Positions 34,225-42,765 of a stretch of 64,000 bases of DNA are shown piece after piece. Location of the stretch: positions 124,001-188,000 of the forward strand of contig CAXXEO010000008.1 in assembly GCA_963664585.2 (NCBI GenBank), read 5' to 3'. A model generated the notes under the pieces. The model saw only the letters and a program-made list of their open reading frames with translations, had not been told where the DNA came from and made no database searches. The translations under genes were made by a program, and so were the position numbers. The DNA comes from G963664585 sp963664585. Its GTDB lineage: Bacteria > Bacillota > Clostridia > Oscillospirales > Ruminococcaceae. The stretch's first letter is position 1; the number at the start of each line of letters is the position of its first letter.

Positions 34225-34336
34225 ATAGGGCGCAAGAAGAAGGTAGATACGAAAGTGCCTACCTTCTTTTACATACTCGATTTTTTCCACGCATTAGCAC
34301 TGTAAAGTTATATGCTTTGCGTCACTCTTCATTTAC

Positions 34337-34440
34337 TATAGCCAATTAATATAAAAACTGGCTATAGTAAACGTCATTTTCTTCCCCCGCCTTCGGCGGG
34401 GGAAGAAATCACAAGCTTGTTTTCAAATTAATCAACTATA
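34337..34440. repeat. MITE-like repeat, copy 5
   Basis: 104-bp copy with both ends (TATAGCCAATTAA ... AATCAACTATA), slightly shortened after the TGGCTATA stem. Only 112 bp from copy 4. The 34225-34667 gap otherwise holds a weak CCCACCTGGGTG palindrome at about 34498 and A/T-rich DNA before sigG. Confidence 0.9.
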
Positions 34441-34667
34441 TCATTGCTGTTCTCATTGCTTCATGTGGGCAACTTATTAAATTCAAATTCAATCTTCCCA
34501 CCTGGGTGCCACTGATAGAGGATTTGTTGATTGAGCTCCTATATTAGGGAAATTTATTCAAAAGTTGGAGATTTAAAAAAGGAAAATTTGGTAGCTGTCA
34601 TTTTTGTATACTGCCTTCTGCTATCGCCCATGCTAACCCTGTAAGAAAACGGAATGGGCGTGATGGT

Positions 34668-35438
34668 GTGTATTACAATAAAGTTGAAATTTGCGGTGTA
34701 AACACCGCAAAGCTACCTGTCATCAAGGAAAAAGAAAAGATCGAGCTGTTAAAAAAGATACGTGAGGGAGATCGCGAAGCCCGTCAGGAGATGATCAAAG
34801 GTAATTTAAGACTGGTGCTCAGTGTTGTTCAAAAATTCACGAACCGCGGAGAAAGTATGGATGATCTGTTTCAGGTGGGATGTATCGGGCTTGTAAAGGC
34901 AATCGATAATTTTGATCCCAATCAGAATGTTCGCTTCAGCACCTACGGAGTGCCAATGATCATCGGAGAGATCAGAAGATATTTGCGGGATAACAACTCG
35001 ATACGGGTCAGCCGCTCAATGCGTGATACCGCCTATAAGGCGATGCAGGTAAAGGAAATGCTTGCTGGGGAAGGCAAGAAAGAGCCGACGATACACGAAA
35101 TCGCCAAAGAGATGGGTATGCCAAAAGATGATGTTGTGCTTGCTCTGGAATCGATCGTTGAACCTATTTCTCTGTACGAGCCGGTATATTCTGATGGCGG
35201 GGATACGATCTATGTTATGGACCAGGTGCGTGACCCCAACAAGGACAGCGACTGGTTGGATGAAATTGCGTTTAAAGAAGCAATTTTCAATCTGAGCGAA
35301 CGTGAAAAACGCATTCTTTCTTTGCGCTTTATGGCCGGAAAAACACAAATGGAGGTTGCTAAAGAGATTGGTATCAGTCAGGCTCAGGTTTCTCGTCTTG
35401 AAAAGGGTGCATTGGCACATATTAAGAAAAATATCTGA
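34668..35438 (+). CDS. sigG: RNA polymerase sigma-G (forespore-specific)
   Basis: 256 residues. The N-terminus KVEICGVNTAKLPV is specific to SigG. Region 2 (DDLFQVGCIGLVKAIDNFD, FSTYGVPMIIGEIRRYLRD), region 3, and region 4 with the HTH (TQMEVAKEIGISQAQVSRLEK). Directs late forespore genes such as SASPs. GTG start fits the family N-terminus though its RBS is weak. SigE/SpoIIGA, often upstream, are absent. A YlmC-type gene follows after 198 bp. Confidence 0.97.
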   Translation: MYYNKVEICGVNTAKLPVIKEKEKIELLKKIREGDREARQEMIKGNLRLVLSVVQKFTNRGESMDDLFQVGCIGLVKAIDNFDPNQNVRFSTYGVPMIIGEIRRYLRDNNSIRVSRSMRDTAYKAMQVKEMLAGEGKKEPTIHEIAKEMGMPKDDVVLALESIVEPISLYEPVYSDGGDTIYVMDQVRDPNKDSDWLDEIAFKEAIFNLSEREKRILSLRFMAGKTQMEVAKEIGISQAQVSRLEKGALAHIKKNI

Positions 35439-35636
35439 GTACAAAATGATGGCTGTTAAATACGGGTTCCTGTCTAGAAACGGGTTTTCACATTTTCTCG
35501 TATTGGGCGATAAAATGTGAATCTTAATAAAAATAGTAACGCGAAAAAAAAATTAGTCAATTTGCAAAAAGGACAACTTTCGACAGGGATAATTAACGCC
35601 GTCTCCCAATATTCATTTATGGGGAGGTGGCGTTTT

Positions 35637-35921
35637 GTGTATTGCCGAGCAAACGATCTGAGATGCAAGGATGTAATTAATATCAAGGATGGTGTTCGGA
35701 TCGGATATGTATGCGATTTTGAGATTAATATGGCCGATGCGCGCATTGTAGCAATTGTTGTGTATGGCAAATGGAGATTTTTCGGACTTCTTGGAAGAGG
35801 AAAAGATATCGTTATCGGATGGTCAAATATTCAAGTGATTGGGCAGGACACCATATTGGTAAACTTTGATTGTCCGCCTGACAGAGTAAAAAGGCCTCCA
35901 AACAACCGAAGAAGGCGATAA
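35637..35921 (+). CDS. YlmC/YmxH family PRC-barrel protein
   Basis: 94 residues starting YCRANDLRCKDVINIKDG with FGLLGRGKDIVIGW in the middle, matching the sporulation-linked YlmC/YmxH family of PRC-barrel proteins. Function unknown; often next to sigG. GTG at 35637 chosen because GGGGAGGTGG ends 6 nt before it; the open frame upstream has no family sequence. Very basic C-terminus (PPNNRRRR). Confidence 0.88.
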   Translation: MYCRANDLRCKDVINIKDGVRIGYVCDFEINMADARIVAIVVYGKWRFFGLLGRGKDIVIGWSNIQVIGQDTILVNFDCPPDRVKRPPNNRRRR

Positions 35922-35924
35922 AGA

Positions 35925-35960
35925 AAGATTGTAGTGTTTCTTTTACAATCAGTTTTTTAA
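35925..35960 (+). terminator. Terminator after the YlmC-type gene
   Basis: 7-bp stem GATTGTA/TACAATC followed by AGTTTTTTAA. Confidence 0.75.
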
Positions 35961-36007
35961 AACTGCAATTGACGAATTAAAAATTCTTAAAAGATGAAAA
36001 GAAAATT

Positions 36008-36039
36008 CTGTCTGCCCAGCTTGTAGGCAGGGCAGACAG
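36008..36039. repeat. Short palindrome CTGTCTGCCC/GGGCAGACAG
   Basis: 10-bp perfect arms around AGCTTGTAGGCA. Member of the dispersed family by its CCC...GGCAGGG core. Located upstream of the rpsB promoters. Confidence 0.55.
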
Positions 36040-36091
36040 ATAGAAGGAGTCCAGTTGACTCAAAAAAAAGCTATAGTAGTATTTTTAGCTA

Positions 36092-36120
36092 TTGCAAACA
36101 GGATATCGTCATGATATACT
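36092..36120 (+). promoter_or_regulatory. Vegetative promoter of rpsB-tsf
   Basis: TTGCAA-N17-TATACT. A second plausible promoter TTGACT-N16-TAGTAT lies at 36055-36082. The ~95-nt leader contains a possible hairpin TTTGTGG (about 36145) / CCACAAA (about 36178). Confidence 0.7.
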
Positions 36121-36222
36121 TTAACGGCAAAACACACGTCCGGCTTTGTGGCATTGTTGGCTGTTATTCAGCTTTTCCCACAAAATAACGGCTGGGCGGA
36201 GGTTAAAACAGGAGGAAATCAC

Positions 36223-36969
36223 ATGAGTGTAGTTTCTATGAAGCAGCTGTTGGAGGCCGGTGTCCATTTCGGACATCAGACCCGTCGCTGGAATCCAAAA
36301 ATGGCCCCCTATATTTTTACCGAGCGTAACGGGATCTATATCATCGATCTTCAGAAAACCGTGAAGATGCTCGAAGATGCCTACATGTTTGTACGTGACA
36401 TCTCCGCAAATGGCGAGACCGTACTTTTTGTGGGTACTAAGAAACAGGCCGGAGATTCCGTCAGAGAAGAAGCCACCAGAGCCGGTGTTCACTATGTCAA
36501 CGCCAGATGGCTGGGCGGCATGCTGACAAATTTCAAGACCATTCGCCGCAGAATTGAGCGCCTTAACCAGCTTAGAAAGATGGAAGAGGACGGTACATTT
36601 GAGCGTCTGCCCAAGAAAGAAGTTATCAAGCTAAACCTCGAGATTGAAAAGCTTGAGAAGTTCTTAGGCGGCATTAAAGAGATGAAGAGACTTCCCGGCG
36701 CCCTCTTTATCGTTGACCCACGTAAGGAAAAGATCGCTGTCGCCGAAGCAAGAAAGCTTGGCATACCGGTTGTCGCGATTGTCGACACCAACTGCGATCC
36801 TGACGAGATAGATTATATCATTCCTGGTAACGACGATGCAATCCGTGCTGTCAAGCTTCTTTCTCAGACAATGGCCGATGCCATCATCGAAGGCAGACAG
36901 GGCATGGATGCTGCACCCACAGAACAGCCAGCAGCGGATTCTGCCGAGGCCGATAAGGCCGGCGAGTAA
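36223..36969 (+). CDS. rpsB: 30S ribosomal protein uS2
   Basis: 248 residues. Full-length uS2: MKQLLEAGVHFGHQTRRWNPKM (N-terminal signature), VGTKKQA, RWLGGMLTNFKTI, FIVDPRKE. ATG at 36223 follows GGAGGAAATC; the upstream open frame is not coding. Acidic Ala-rich tail after residue 225. tsf follows after 134 bp containing a hairpin, as usual for rpsB-tsf. Confidence 0.97.
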   Translation: MSVVSMKQLLEAGVHFGHQTRRWNPKMAPYIFTERNGIYIIDLQKTVKMLEDAYMFVRDISANGETVLFVGTKKQAGDSVREEATRAGVHYVNARWLGGMLTNFKTIRRRIERLNQLRKMEEDGTFERLPKKEVIKLNLEIEKLEKFLGGIKEMKRLPGALFIVDPRKEKIAVAEARKLGIPVVAIVDTNCDPDEIDYIIPGNDDAIRAVKLLSQTMADAIIEGRQGMDAAPTEQPAADSAEADKAGE

Positions 36970-37032
36970 TTAACCGCGCGGAATACCGGCGTTAAACTGA
37001 TGAAGTTGCTGCGCTGACCGCAAAAAGTAGCG

Positions 37033-37066
37033 TAAGATGCCCGGGCAGTAGGTTCGGGCATCTTGT
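37033..37066 (+). terminator. Hairpin between rpsB and tsf (attenuator-like)
   Basis: AAGATGCCC / GGGCATCTT, 9-bp stem with a 13-nt loop and a weak T tail (TTGTATAAATTT). Probably a partial terminator lowering tsf expression relative to rpsB. Confidence 0.6.
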
Positions 37067-37103
37067 ATAAATTTGACATATTATATAAGTTGGAGGAATT
37101 TAA

Positions 37104-38009
37104 ATGGCTTTTACAGCTAAGGATGTACAGCAGCTCCGCGAAAGCACAGGCTGCGGCATGATGGACTGCAAAAACGCCCTTACACAGGCGGATGGCAACA
37201 TAGAAAAGGCAGTTGAGATTTTGCGCGAGAAGGGCATGGCGGCTGCCGCCAAGAAGTCCGGGCGCATCGCTGCCGAAGGCGTTGTTTTTGCCACAGCTGA
37301 TACCGACAAAATGGTTGGTGTTGTGGTTGAGGTCAACTCCGAGACAGATTTTGTCGCCAAGAATGAAAGCTTTATGGCTTTTGTCGAAGCTTGTGCCAAG
37401 GCCGTTATCGCCTATAACCCCGTTGATGTCACCGCTTTACTTGCCTGCAAGGACACTTCTGGCGCAACCATTGAAGAGATGCTGCGTGAGAAGATCCTCA
37501 CCATCGGCGAGAACATCAAAATCAGACGTTTTGCCCGTTATGAGGGTGTAACGATGACCTATGTCCATGGCGGCGGCAGAATCGGCGTCATGGTTGGCTT
37601 TGAAACTGATCTGGGCGGCAAAGCTGAGTTTAGTGAATATGCCAAGGATATTTGTATGCAGGTCGCTGCTTCCATTCCCCTTTATCTGAATAAAGAAGCT
37701 GTGCCTGTCGAGATTATTGCCAAGGAAAAAGAGATTCTCACCGCACAGGCGATCAACGAAGGCAAACCAGCCGCCATTGCCGAGAAAATGGTAGCCGGCC
37801 GCATTTCCAAGTATTATAAAGAGTTCTGCCTTATAGATCAAGCCTTCATTAAAAACGGCGACATCTCAGTTGCCAAGTATACCGAAGAGACTGCCAAAGC
37901 TCTGGGCGGGAAGATCGCTATTACAGGTTTTGTGCGTTTTGAAAAGGGCGAGGGCCTTGAGAAGAGAGAAGACAACTTTGCTGACGAAGTTGCCAACATG
38001 ATTAAGTAA
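37104..38009 (+). CDS. tsf: Elongation factor Ts
   Basis: 301 residues. Nucleotide exchange factor for EF-Tu. N-terminal UBA-like domain (VQQLRESTGCGMMDCKNAL), core with VNSETDFVAKN, and HGGGRIGVMVGF. RBS GGAGG. Ends before a strong terminator. Confidence 0.98.
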   Translation: MAFTAKDVQQLRESTGCGMMDCKNALTQADGNIEKAVEILREKGMAAAAKKSGRIAAEGVVFATADTDKMVGVVVEVNSETDFVAKNESFMAFVEACAKAVIAYNPVDVTALLACKDTSGATIEEMLREKILTIGENIKIRRFARYEGVTMTYVHGGGRIGVMVGFETDLGGKAEFSEYAKDICMQVAASIPLYLNKEAVPVEIIAKEKEILTAQAINEGKPAAIAEKMVAGRISKYYKEFCLIDQAFIKNGDISVAKYTEETAKALGGKIAITGFVRFEKGEGLEKREDNFADEVANMIK

Positions 38010-38028
38010 TATTCCTTTAATAGCAGCA

Positions 38029-38059
38029 GGGTGCAGGGCAACTTGCACCTTGTTTTTTT
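38029..38059 (+). terminator. Terminator after tsf
   Basis: GGTGCA/TGCACC stem with loop GGGCAACT, followed by TTGTTTTTTT. Confidence 0.88.
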
Positions 38060-38085
38060 CGGTACGGACATTTAGAGTAAAAAGC

Positions 38086-38114
38086 TTTACATGGAAATAA
38101 CCCTGTTTTATAAT
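38086..38114 (+). promoter_or_regulatory. Vegetative promoter upstream of pyrH
   Basis: TTTACA-N17-TATAAT, near consensus. Predicted start about 38121 leaves a leader of about 390 nt before pyrH. Confidence 0.8.
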
Positions 38115-38120
38115 AGAAGA

Positions 38121-38340
38121 GAATGTGAAGGATAATTGATAACTATTCATAAATACAGATGAGTATTTGATCTTTGTCTGCAAAGCCATAAGTGGGGAAG
38201 GTAGATTGAAAGAAATCTCCTTTATTAAAAATTGTCAATACTATATGCCACTGCACAAGGCAGTCATTAATACCCACAGTACGGACAAGCGTTGCTGCTT
38301 GGATCGGGTGTCTGCTGACAAGCGTGAAGCAACCTTTTTT
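38121..38340 (+). ncRNA. Candidate structured leader or small RNA upstream of pyrH
   Basis: About 220 nt between a strong promoter and an intrinsic terminator (38291-38340). It matches no RNA family I recognise. It either acts as an attenuator leader for the pyrH operon or is a free-standing small RNA. No convincing ORF. Confidence 0.4.
38291..38340 (+). terminator. Terminator inside the pyrH leader
   Basis: Two-part stem: GTTGCT (38291-38296) with AGCAAC (38328-38333) and GCTTG (38297-38301) with CAAGC (38319-38323), followed by CTTTTTT. Confidence 0.7.
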
Positions 38341-38430
38341 CTGTCTTCCGACTTCATTGCTAAACGATAAATACGCTTGTGGACTTTCCTTCACTCTCTA
38401 AGACGGCACATTCTGTGATTTACAAACTAC

Positions 38431-38501
38431 TTTATCCGTTCCCGCACGAATGGATAAAGCGCACACACATTAACATTATACAATACCTTCCGTGCGGAGA
38501 A
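38431..38501 (+). promoter_or_regulatory. Possible pseudoknot over the pyrH RBS
   Basis: Hairpin TTTATCC (38431-38437) / GGATAAA (38452-38458); its loop contains CCGCACG (38442-38448), complementary to CGTGCGG (38491-38497), which overlaps the RBS CGGAG of pyrH. Confidence 0.4.
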
Positions 38502-38507
38502 ATGGCT

Positions 38508-39224
38508 GTGAATATGGGCACAATCTATAAAAGGGTACTGATTAAGCTTTCGGGTGAGGCTCTTGCCGGTGAGCAGAAATTTGGTCTGAATTATGATGTG
38601 GTTTACGATATTTGCCGATCGATCAAAGAATGCGCAGATCTAGGTTTGGAGATCGCCATTGTTGTGGGTGGAGGTAACTTTTGGCGGGGCAGAACAAGCG
38701 GAAAGATGGACAGAACAAAGGCGGATCATATGGGGATGCTGGCTACTGTAATCAACGCTTTGGCGCTCTCCGATGCACTGGAAGCCAACGGCGTTCCTGT
38801 CAGGGTACAGACGGCCATTTCTATGCAGTCCATCGCTGAGCCCTACATACGCAACAGGGCTGTGCGCCATCTGGAAAAAGGCAGGGTAGTGATCTTCGGT
38901 TGCGGGACAGGGAATCCCTTCTTCTCAACTGATACAGCCGCTTCACTTAGGGCCGCCGAGATTGATGCGGATATCATTTTGAAGGCGACGATGGTAGACG
39001 GAGTTTATGACAAAGATCCCGCTAAATATCCAGATGCCAAGCGGTATGAAAGCATTTCCTTCACCAAGGTCTTAAATGATGGCCTGGCGGTCATGGATAT
39101 GACGGCTGCCTCAATGTGCAGGGATAATCGGATACCGGTTTTGGTATTCTCGCTCAAAGACTCACATAATATTGTAAAGGCAGTAATGGGCGAAAAAATT
39201 GGCACAATTGTAAAAGAGGACTAA
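38508..39224 (+). CDS. pyrH: Uridylate kinase (UMP kinase)
   Basis: 238 residues. Phosphorylates UMP to UDP; hexameric amino-acid-kinase fold. KRVLIKLSGEAL (about 7-18), VVGGGNFWRGR (about 50-60), DHMGMLATVINAL and GTGNPFFSTDTAA. GTG 38508 is 8 nt after GGAG; ATG 38502 (too close) and ATG 38514 (farther) are alternatives. frr follows after 45 bp. It heads the pyrH-frr-uppS-cdsA-dxr block. Confidence 0.96.
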   Translation: MNMGTIYKRVLIKLSGEALAGEQKFGLNYDVVYDICRSIKECADLGLEIAIVVGGGNFWRGRTSGKMDRTKADHMGMLATVINALALSDALEANGVPVRVQTAISMQSIAEPYIRNRAVRHLEKGRVVIFGCGTGNPFFSTDTAASLRAAEIDADIILKATMVDGVYDKDPAKYPDAKRYESISFTKVLNDGLAVMDMTAASMCRDNRIPVLVFSLKDSHNIVKAVMGEKIGTIVKED

Positions 39225-39269
39225 GAAACAATGTGAAATAGCCCACGGGCTGAAATATGGAGGTAAAGT

Positions 39270-39824
39270 ATGAGCCAGTTTGCAAAAGAGTATGATGAAA
39301 AAATGCAAAAGACCATTGCAGTGTTGTCGAAAGATTACGCAGCGATCCGCGCAGGCCGAGCTAATCCAGCTGTACTCGACCGAATTTCGGTCGACTATTA
39401 CGGAACGCCTACACAGATTGGACAGATGGCCGCAGTATCGGTTGCAGAAGCAAGGATACTGGTGATACAACCATGGGATAAGACCACTTTGAAGGCCATT
39501 GAAAAGGCGATTCAGACGTCTGACCTCGGCATCAATCCCCAGAATGACGGCACTGTCATCCGCATTATATTCCCTCCGTTGACAGAAGAGCGTCGTAGAG
39601 AGCTTTGTAAAAACATCGTGAAGACGGGCGACGAATCAAAGATTGCCATCCGATCAATCCGCCGTGACGCCAACGAGAAGCTTAAAGCGCAGAAAAAAGC
39701 AACTGAAATCACCGAGGACGATATGAAAACACTTGAAAAAGAGATTCAGGACCTCACCGATAGGCGCTGTAAAGAGATCGATCTCATGGCAGCCGCAAAG
39801 GAAAAAGAGATCATGGAGATCTAA
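39270..39824 (+). CDS. frr: Ribosome recycling factor
   Basis: 184 residues, standard length. Dissociates post-termination ribosomes with EF-G. AIRAGRANPAVLDRISVDYYG (about 27-47, split by domain II after GTP) and conserved PLTEERRRELCK. RBS GGAGG 7 nt before the ATG. Confidence 0.98.
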   Translation: MSQFAKEYDEKMQKTIAVLSKDYAAIRAGRANPAVLDRISVDYYGTPTQIGQMAAVSVAEARILVIQPWDKTTLKAIEKAIQTSDLGINPQNDGTVIRIIFPPLTEERRRELCKNIVKTGDESKIAIRSIRRDANEKLKAQKKATEITEDDMKTLEKEIQDLTDRRCKEIDLMAAAKEKEIMEI

Positions 39825-39941
39825 TTCTTCTTGATGATCTCCCTTCGATACCCATTTTCTTGTAAGGTGTGCAGCGGAAGATGGGTCTTGCCATGAACCT
39901 CTTATCAGTCCTGGACTTCATTGATAGGGCTTCGCCGATTA

Positions 39942-39983
39942 TTTTACCTTGCCGTACGAAGCGGCGGAATGGGGCTCAACATG
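39942..39983 (+). promoter_or_regulatory. Shared leader motif, uppS copy
   Basis: GCCGTACGAAGCGGCGGAAT then GGGGCTCAAC and the ATG; GCCG/CGGC hairpin before GGGG. It closely matches the leaders of mntP (26735) and iorA (27624). Confidence 0.5.
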
Positions 39984-40703
39984 CCAGAAAACCGTGTTGT
40001 GGAGGATGTAAGGCTTCCAAGACATATCGGAATCATTATGGATGGAAATGGCCGCTGGGCGGCAAAACGTGGCCTTCCGCGCACAGCGGGGCATAAACAG
40101 GGCGCCAAAGTAGTGGGGGATATCACCCGTTGTTGTCGGGACATGGGTATCCAGTACCTTACTCTTTTTGCCTTTTCCACAGAGAACTGGAGTCGTCCTA
40201 AGTCAGAGGTGGACGGAATTATGGATCTTTTGCGGGAATATCTGCGCGAGACGGAAAAGTATCAGGACGAAAATGTGCGCACCTGTTTTATCGGTGAACG
40301 GACACTTCTCGCCCAAGATTTACAGGACAGAATGAAAAAGGTTGAAGAGGACTCTGCCGGACATACCGGGCTTTGCCTCAATATAGCGCTTAACTATGGC
40401 GGGCGGGATGAAATCATCCACGCCACTCGTCAGATTGCCGAGCTTGTCAAAAGCGGAGCCATCTTAAGTACCGATATTGATGACGACTTTGTGTCCAGCT
40501 GTCTTTACACAGCCGGACAGCCTGACCCGGATTTGATCATAAGACCAAGTGGTGAACAGCGGCTCTCAAACTTTATGCTCTGGCAGGCCGCCTATTCCGA
40601 GCTTGTTTTTATGGATGTGCTTTGGCCGGATTTTACGCCAAAGCGGCTCAAACAGGCCCTTTCCCTATACGCTGACCGCAGCAGAAGGTTTGGCGGGCTG
40701 TGA
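39981..40703 (+). CDS. uppS: Isoprenyl (undecaprenyl) diphosphate synthase
   Basis: 240 residues, cis-prenyltransferase making the C55 lipid carrier for cell-wall synthesis. IIMDGNGRWA (catalytic Asp, about 20-29), TLFAFSTENWSRP, and DLIIRPSGEQRLSNF...YSELVF near the C-terminus. ATG 39981 placed just before the conserved region. cdsA starts 40 bp later. Confidence 0.96.
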   Translation: MPENRVVEDVRLPRHIGIIMDGNGRWAAKRGLPRTAGHKQGAKVVGDITRCCRDMGIQYLTLFAFSTENWSRPKSEVDGIMDLLREYLRETEKYQDENVRTCFIGERTLLAQDLQDRMKKVEEDSAGHTGLCLNIALNYGGRDEIIHATRQIAELVKSGAILSTDIDDDFVSSCLYTAGQPDPDLIIRPSGEQRLSNFMLWQAAYSELVFMDVLWPDFTPKRLKQALSLYADRSRRFGGL

Positions 40704-40743
40704 AGTCCAATACAATCGGTACGCTTTGCGTATGGAGGTAAAC

Positions 40744-41583
40744 TTGAAGGAACGTTTAATATCTGCCTCGGTAGGGCTGGCCATTTTATGGGGGGTTCTG
40801 TATCTGTATGATACTGTAGCACTCAATGTTGCCATAGCCGTGATCTCCATCATGGCTATGAATGAGATGCTGGAAGCTGCCGGCTATATGAAAAATGCGC
40901 CGCTTTGGATTGCCGCGTTTGGTTTCACAGTTCTGATCCCCTTTTTAGGAACTTCATTTATATGGAACGCTCTTCCTATGATCTGCTTTGGATTTGCACT
41001 GCTTCTTTTTGTGATCTTCCTCATCCGTCATGAGACCATGAATATTGAAGCCATTGGATTTACCTTTTTTATGTCTCTCTTGATTTCTTTCTCTCTCTCA
41101 TCATCGATTTATATGAGGGATCGCTATGGATCAACCATTGGACTATTCAGTGTACTTGTCGCACTGTGCGCGTCATGGATGTCTGATACCGGAGCATATT
41201 TTGCCGGTTCAATGTTTGGAAAGCATAAACTTGCTCCCAATATCAGCCCTAAGAAGACGATTGAAGGGGCGATCGGCGGTGTTTTTGTAGCGGCCGCTTC
41301 CCTCATGATGCTGGGTTGGGTCTATACCCTTTACTATGCACAAATGGGGCAGACAGTGTCTGTAAACTACTTGATGATGCTTATATGGTCGCCCGTTCTT
41401 TCTGCGGCCGGTGTTTTTGGTGATCTTTCTGCCTCGGCCATCAAAAGACAGTTTAAAATTAAAGACTTCGGGAATATCATGCCCGGGCATGGCGGCGTTC
41501 TGGACCGTTTTGACAGTGTTCTTTTTGTCATGCCGCTTACGTATATCATATCCCTATACTATCCACTGATAACAGTGCTGTAA
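40744..41583 (+). CDS. cdsA: Phosphatidate cytidylyltransferase
   Basis: 279 residues, about eight membrane helices. Makes CDP-diacylglycerol from phosphatidic acid and CTP. C-terminal signature SAIKRQFKIKDFGNIMPGHG and GGVLDRFDS. TTG 40744 is chosen: GGAGGT lies 5 nt before it, while the upstream ATG overlaps this RBS. dxr follows after 4 bp. Confidence 0.95.
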   Translation: MKERLISASVGLAILWGVLYLYDTVALNVAIAVISIMAMNEMLEAAGYMKNAPLWIAAFGFTVLIPFLGTSFIWNALPMICFGFALLLFVIFLIRHETMNIEAIGFTFFMSLLISFSLSSSIYMRDRYGSTIGLFSVLVALCASWMSDTGAYFAGSMFGKHKLAPNISPKKTIEGAIGGVFVAAASLMMLGWVYTLYYAQMGQTVSVNYLMMLIWSPVLSAAGVFGDLSASAIKRQFKIKDFGNIMPGHGGVLDRFDSVLFVMPLTYIISLYYPLITVL

Positions 41584-41587
41584 AGAG

Positions 41588-42763
41588 ATGGGTGAACTTT
41601 TGAAGACGATTTCTCTTTTAGGCTCAACGGGTTCGATTGGGCGGCAGGCCATCTCTGTTTGCAAACGTTTGGACTATACGGTCATCGGACTTACTGCCAA
41701 TGAAAGCATAACTCTTCTTGAGGAACAAGCCCGTCTTTTAAAACCCAAACGAGTAGCCATCGCGTGTGAGGAAAAATATAGACAGCTTAAAACCGCCCTG
41801 GCAGATACGGATATAAAAGTTCTGGCTGGTACAGAGGGTGTCTGTGAGATTGCGGCTTCGATAGACAATGGGATTGTTCTCAATGCTATCGTGGGTATCG
41901 CCGGCCTTCGTCCTACACTGGCAGCTATCGAAGCCGGTACAAACATTGCCCTTGCAAATAAAGAAACTCTGGTAGCAGGCGGAGAGCTGGTGATGGCACT
42001 GGCGAGGGAGAGGGGCGTATCCATACTTCCTGTGGACAGTGAACATTCCGCCATATTCCAGTGTCTACAAGCAGGAGCTCATAACAGGATTGAAAGAATT
42101 ATTTTGACTGCGTCCGGTGGGCCATTTTTCGGTCGAGACAGGGCACAGCTTGAAAATGTAACGATAGAGGCTGCCCTAAAACACCCCAACTGGTCGATGG
42201 GGGCCAAAATTACAGTGGATTCAGCCACTTTGATGAATAAAGGTCTCGAAGTGATCGAAGCAGTACGTCTATTTGGCGTCCAGCCGGACAAAATAGAGGT
42301 AGTGGTTCACCGGGAAAGTATGATCCACTCAGCAGTAGAATTTGCAGATGGTGCAGTAATTGCGCAGCTTGGTCTTCCTGACATGTGCCTTCCCATCCAG
42401 TATGCTTTAAGCTATCCAGAGAGAATTCATATTCCGGGCAAGCGGCTTTCTCTTACGGAGATCGGACGGCTGAGCTTTGCCGTTCCTGATACTGATACCT
42501 TCGTTTGTCTTGATGCCTGCAAGAGGGCAGTTCTATTGGGCGGACTGATGCCCGCTGTTGTAAATGGTGCCGGGGAGGCCGCAGTTGGCCTTTTCCTTAA
42601 AGGGGAAATTCCCTTTCTCAGCATCGGAGATGCAGTGCTCCAAGCGATGGAGTCTGTATCGGCTATTGGACGTATTACTCTTCCAGAAATATTGGAAGCC
42701 GATATGCGCGCTAGGGAATTTGTAAACAAGAAGTTCCTATCAACTTTGAAATGGCGGGGCTGA
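41588..42763 (+). CDS. dxr: 1-deoxy-D-xylulose-5-phosphate reductoisomerase
   Basis: 391 residues. Converts DXP to MEP with NADPH, the second MEP-pathway step. NADPH-binding LLGSTGSIGRQ (about 10-20), ANKETLVAGGELV, metal site PVDSEHSAIFQCL (about 144-156) and HRESMIHS. ATG 41588 is used; TTG 41600 (after GGGTGA) is an alternative. The stop is 2 bp before the chosen rseP start. Confidence 0.96.
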   Translation: MGELLKTISLLGSTGSIGRQAISVCKRLDYTVIGLTANESITLLEEQARLLKPKRVAIACEEKYRQLKTALADTDIKVLAGTEGVCEIAASIDNGIVLNAIVGIAGLRPTLAAIEAGTNIALANKETLVAGGELVMALARERGVSILPVDSEHSAIFQCLQAGAHNRIERIILTASGGPFFGRDRAQLENVTIEAALKHPNWSMGAKITVDSATLMNKGLEVIEAVRLFGVQPDKIEVVVHRESMIHSAVEFADGAVIAQLGLPDMCLPIQYALSYPERIHIPGKRLSLTEIGRLSFAVPDTDTFVCLDACKRAVLLGGLMPAVVNGAGEAAVGLFLKGEIPFLSIGDAVLQAMESVSAIGRITLPEILEADMRAREFVNKKFLSTLKWRG

Positions 42764-42765
42764 TT

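Noticed and set aside
38121..38507. PyrR-binding attenuator before pyrH
   Set aside because: No PyrR recognition-loop sequence seen, and pyrH is not normally a PyrR target; kept only as an unidentified leader.
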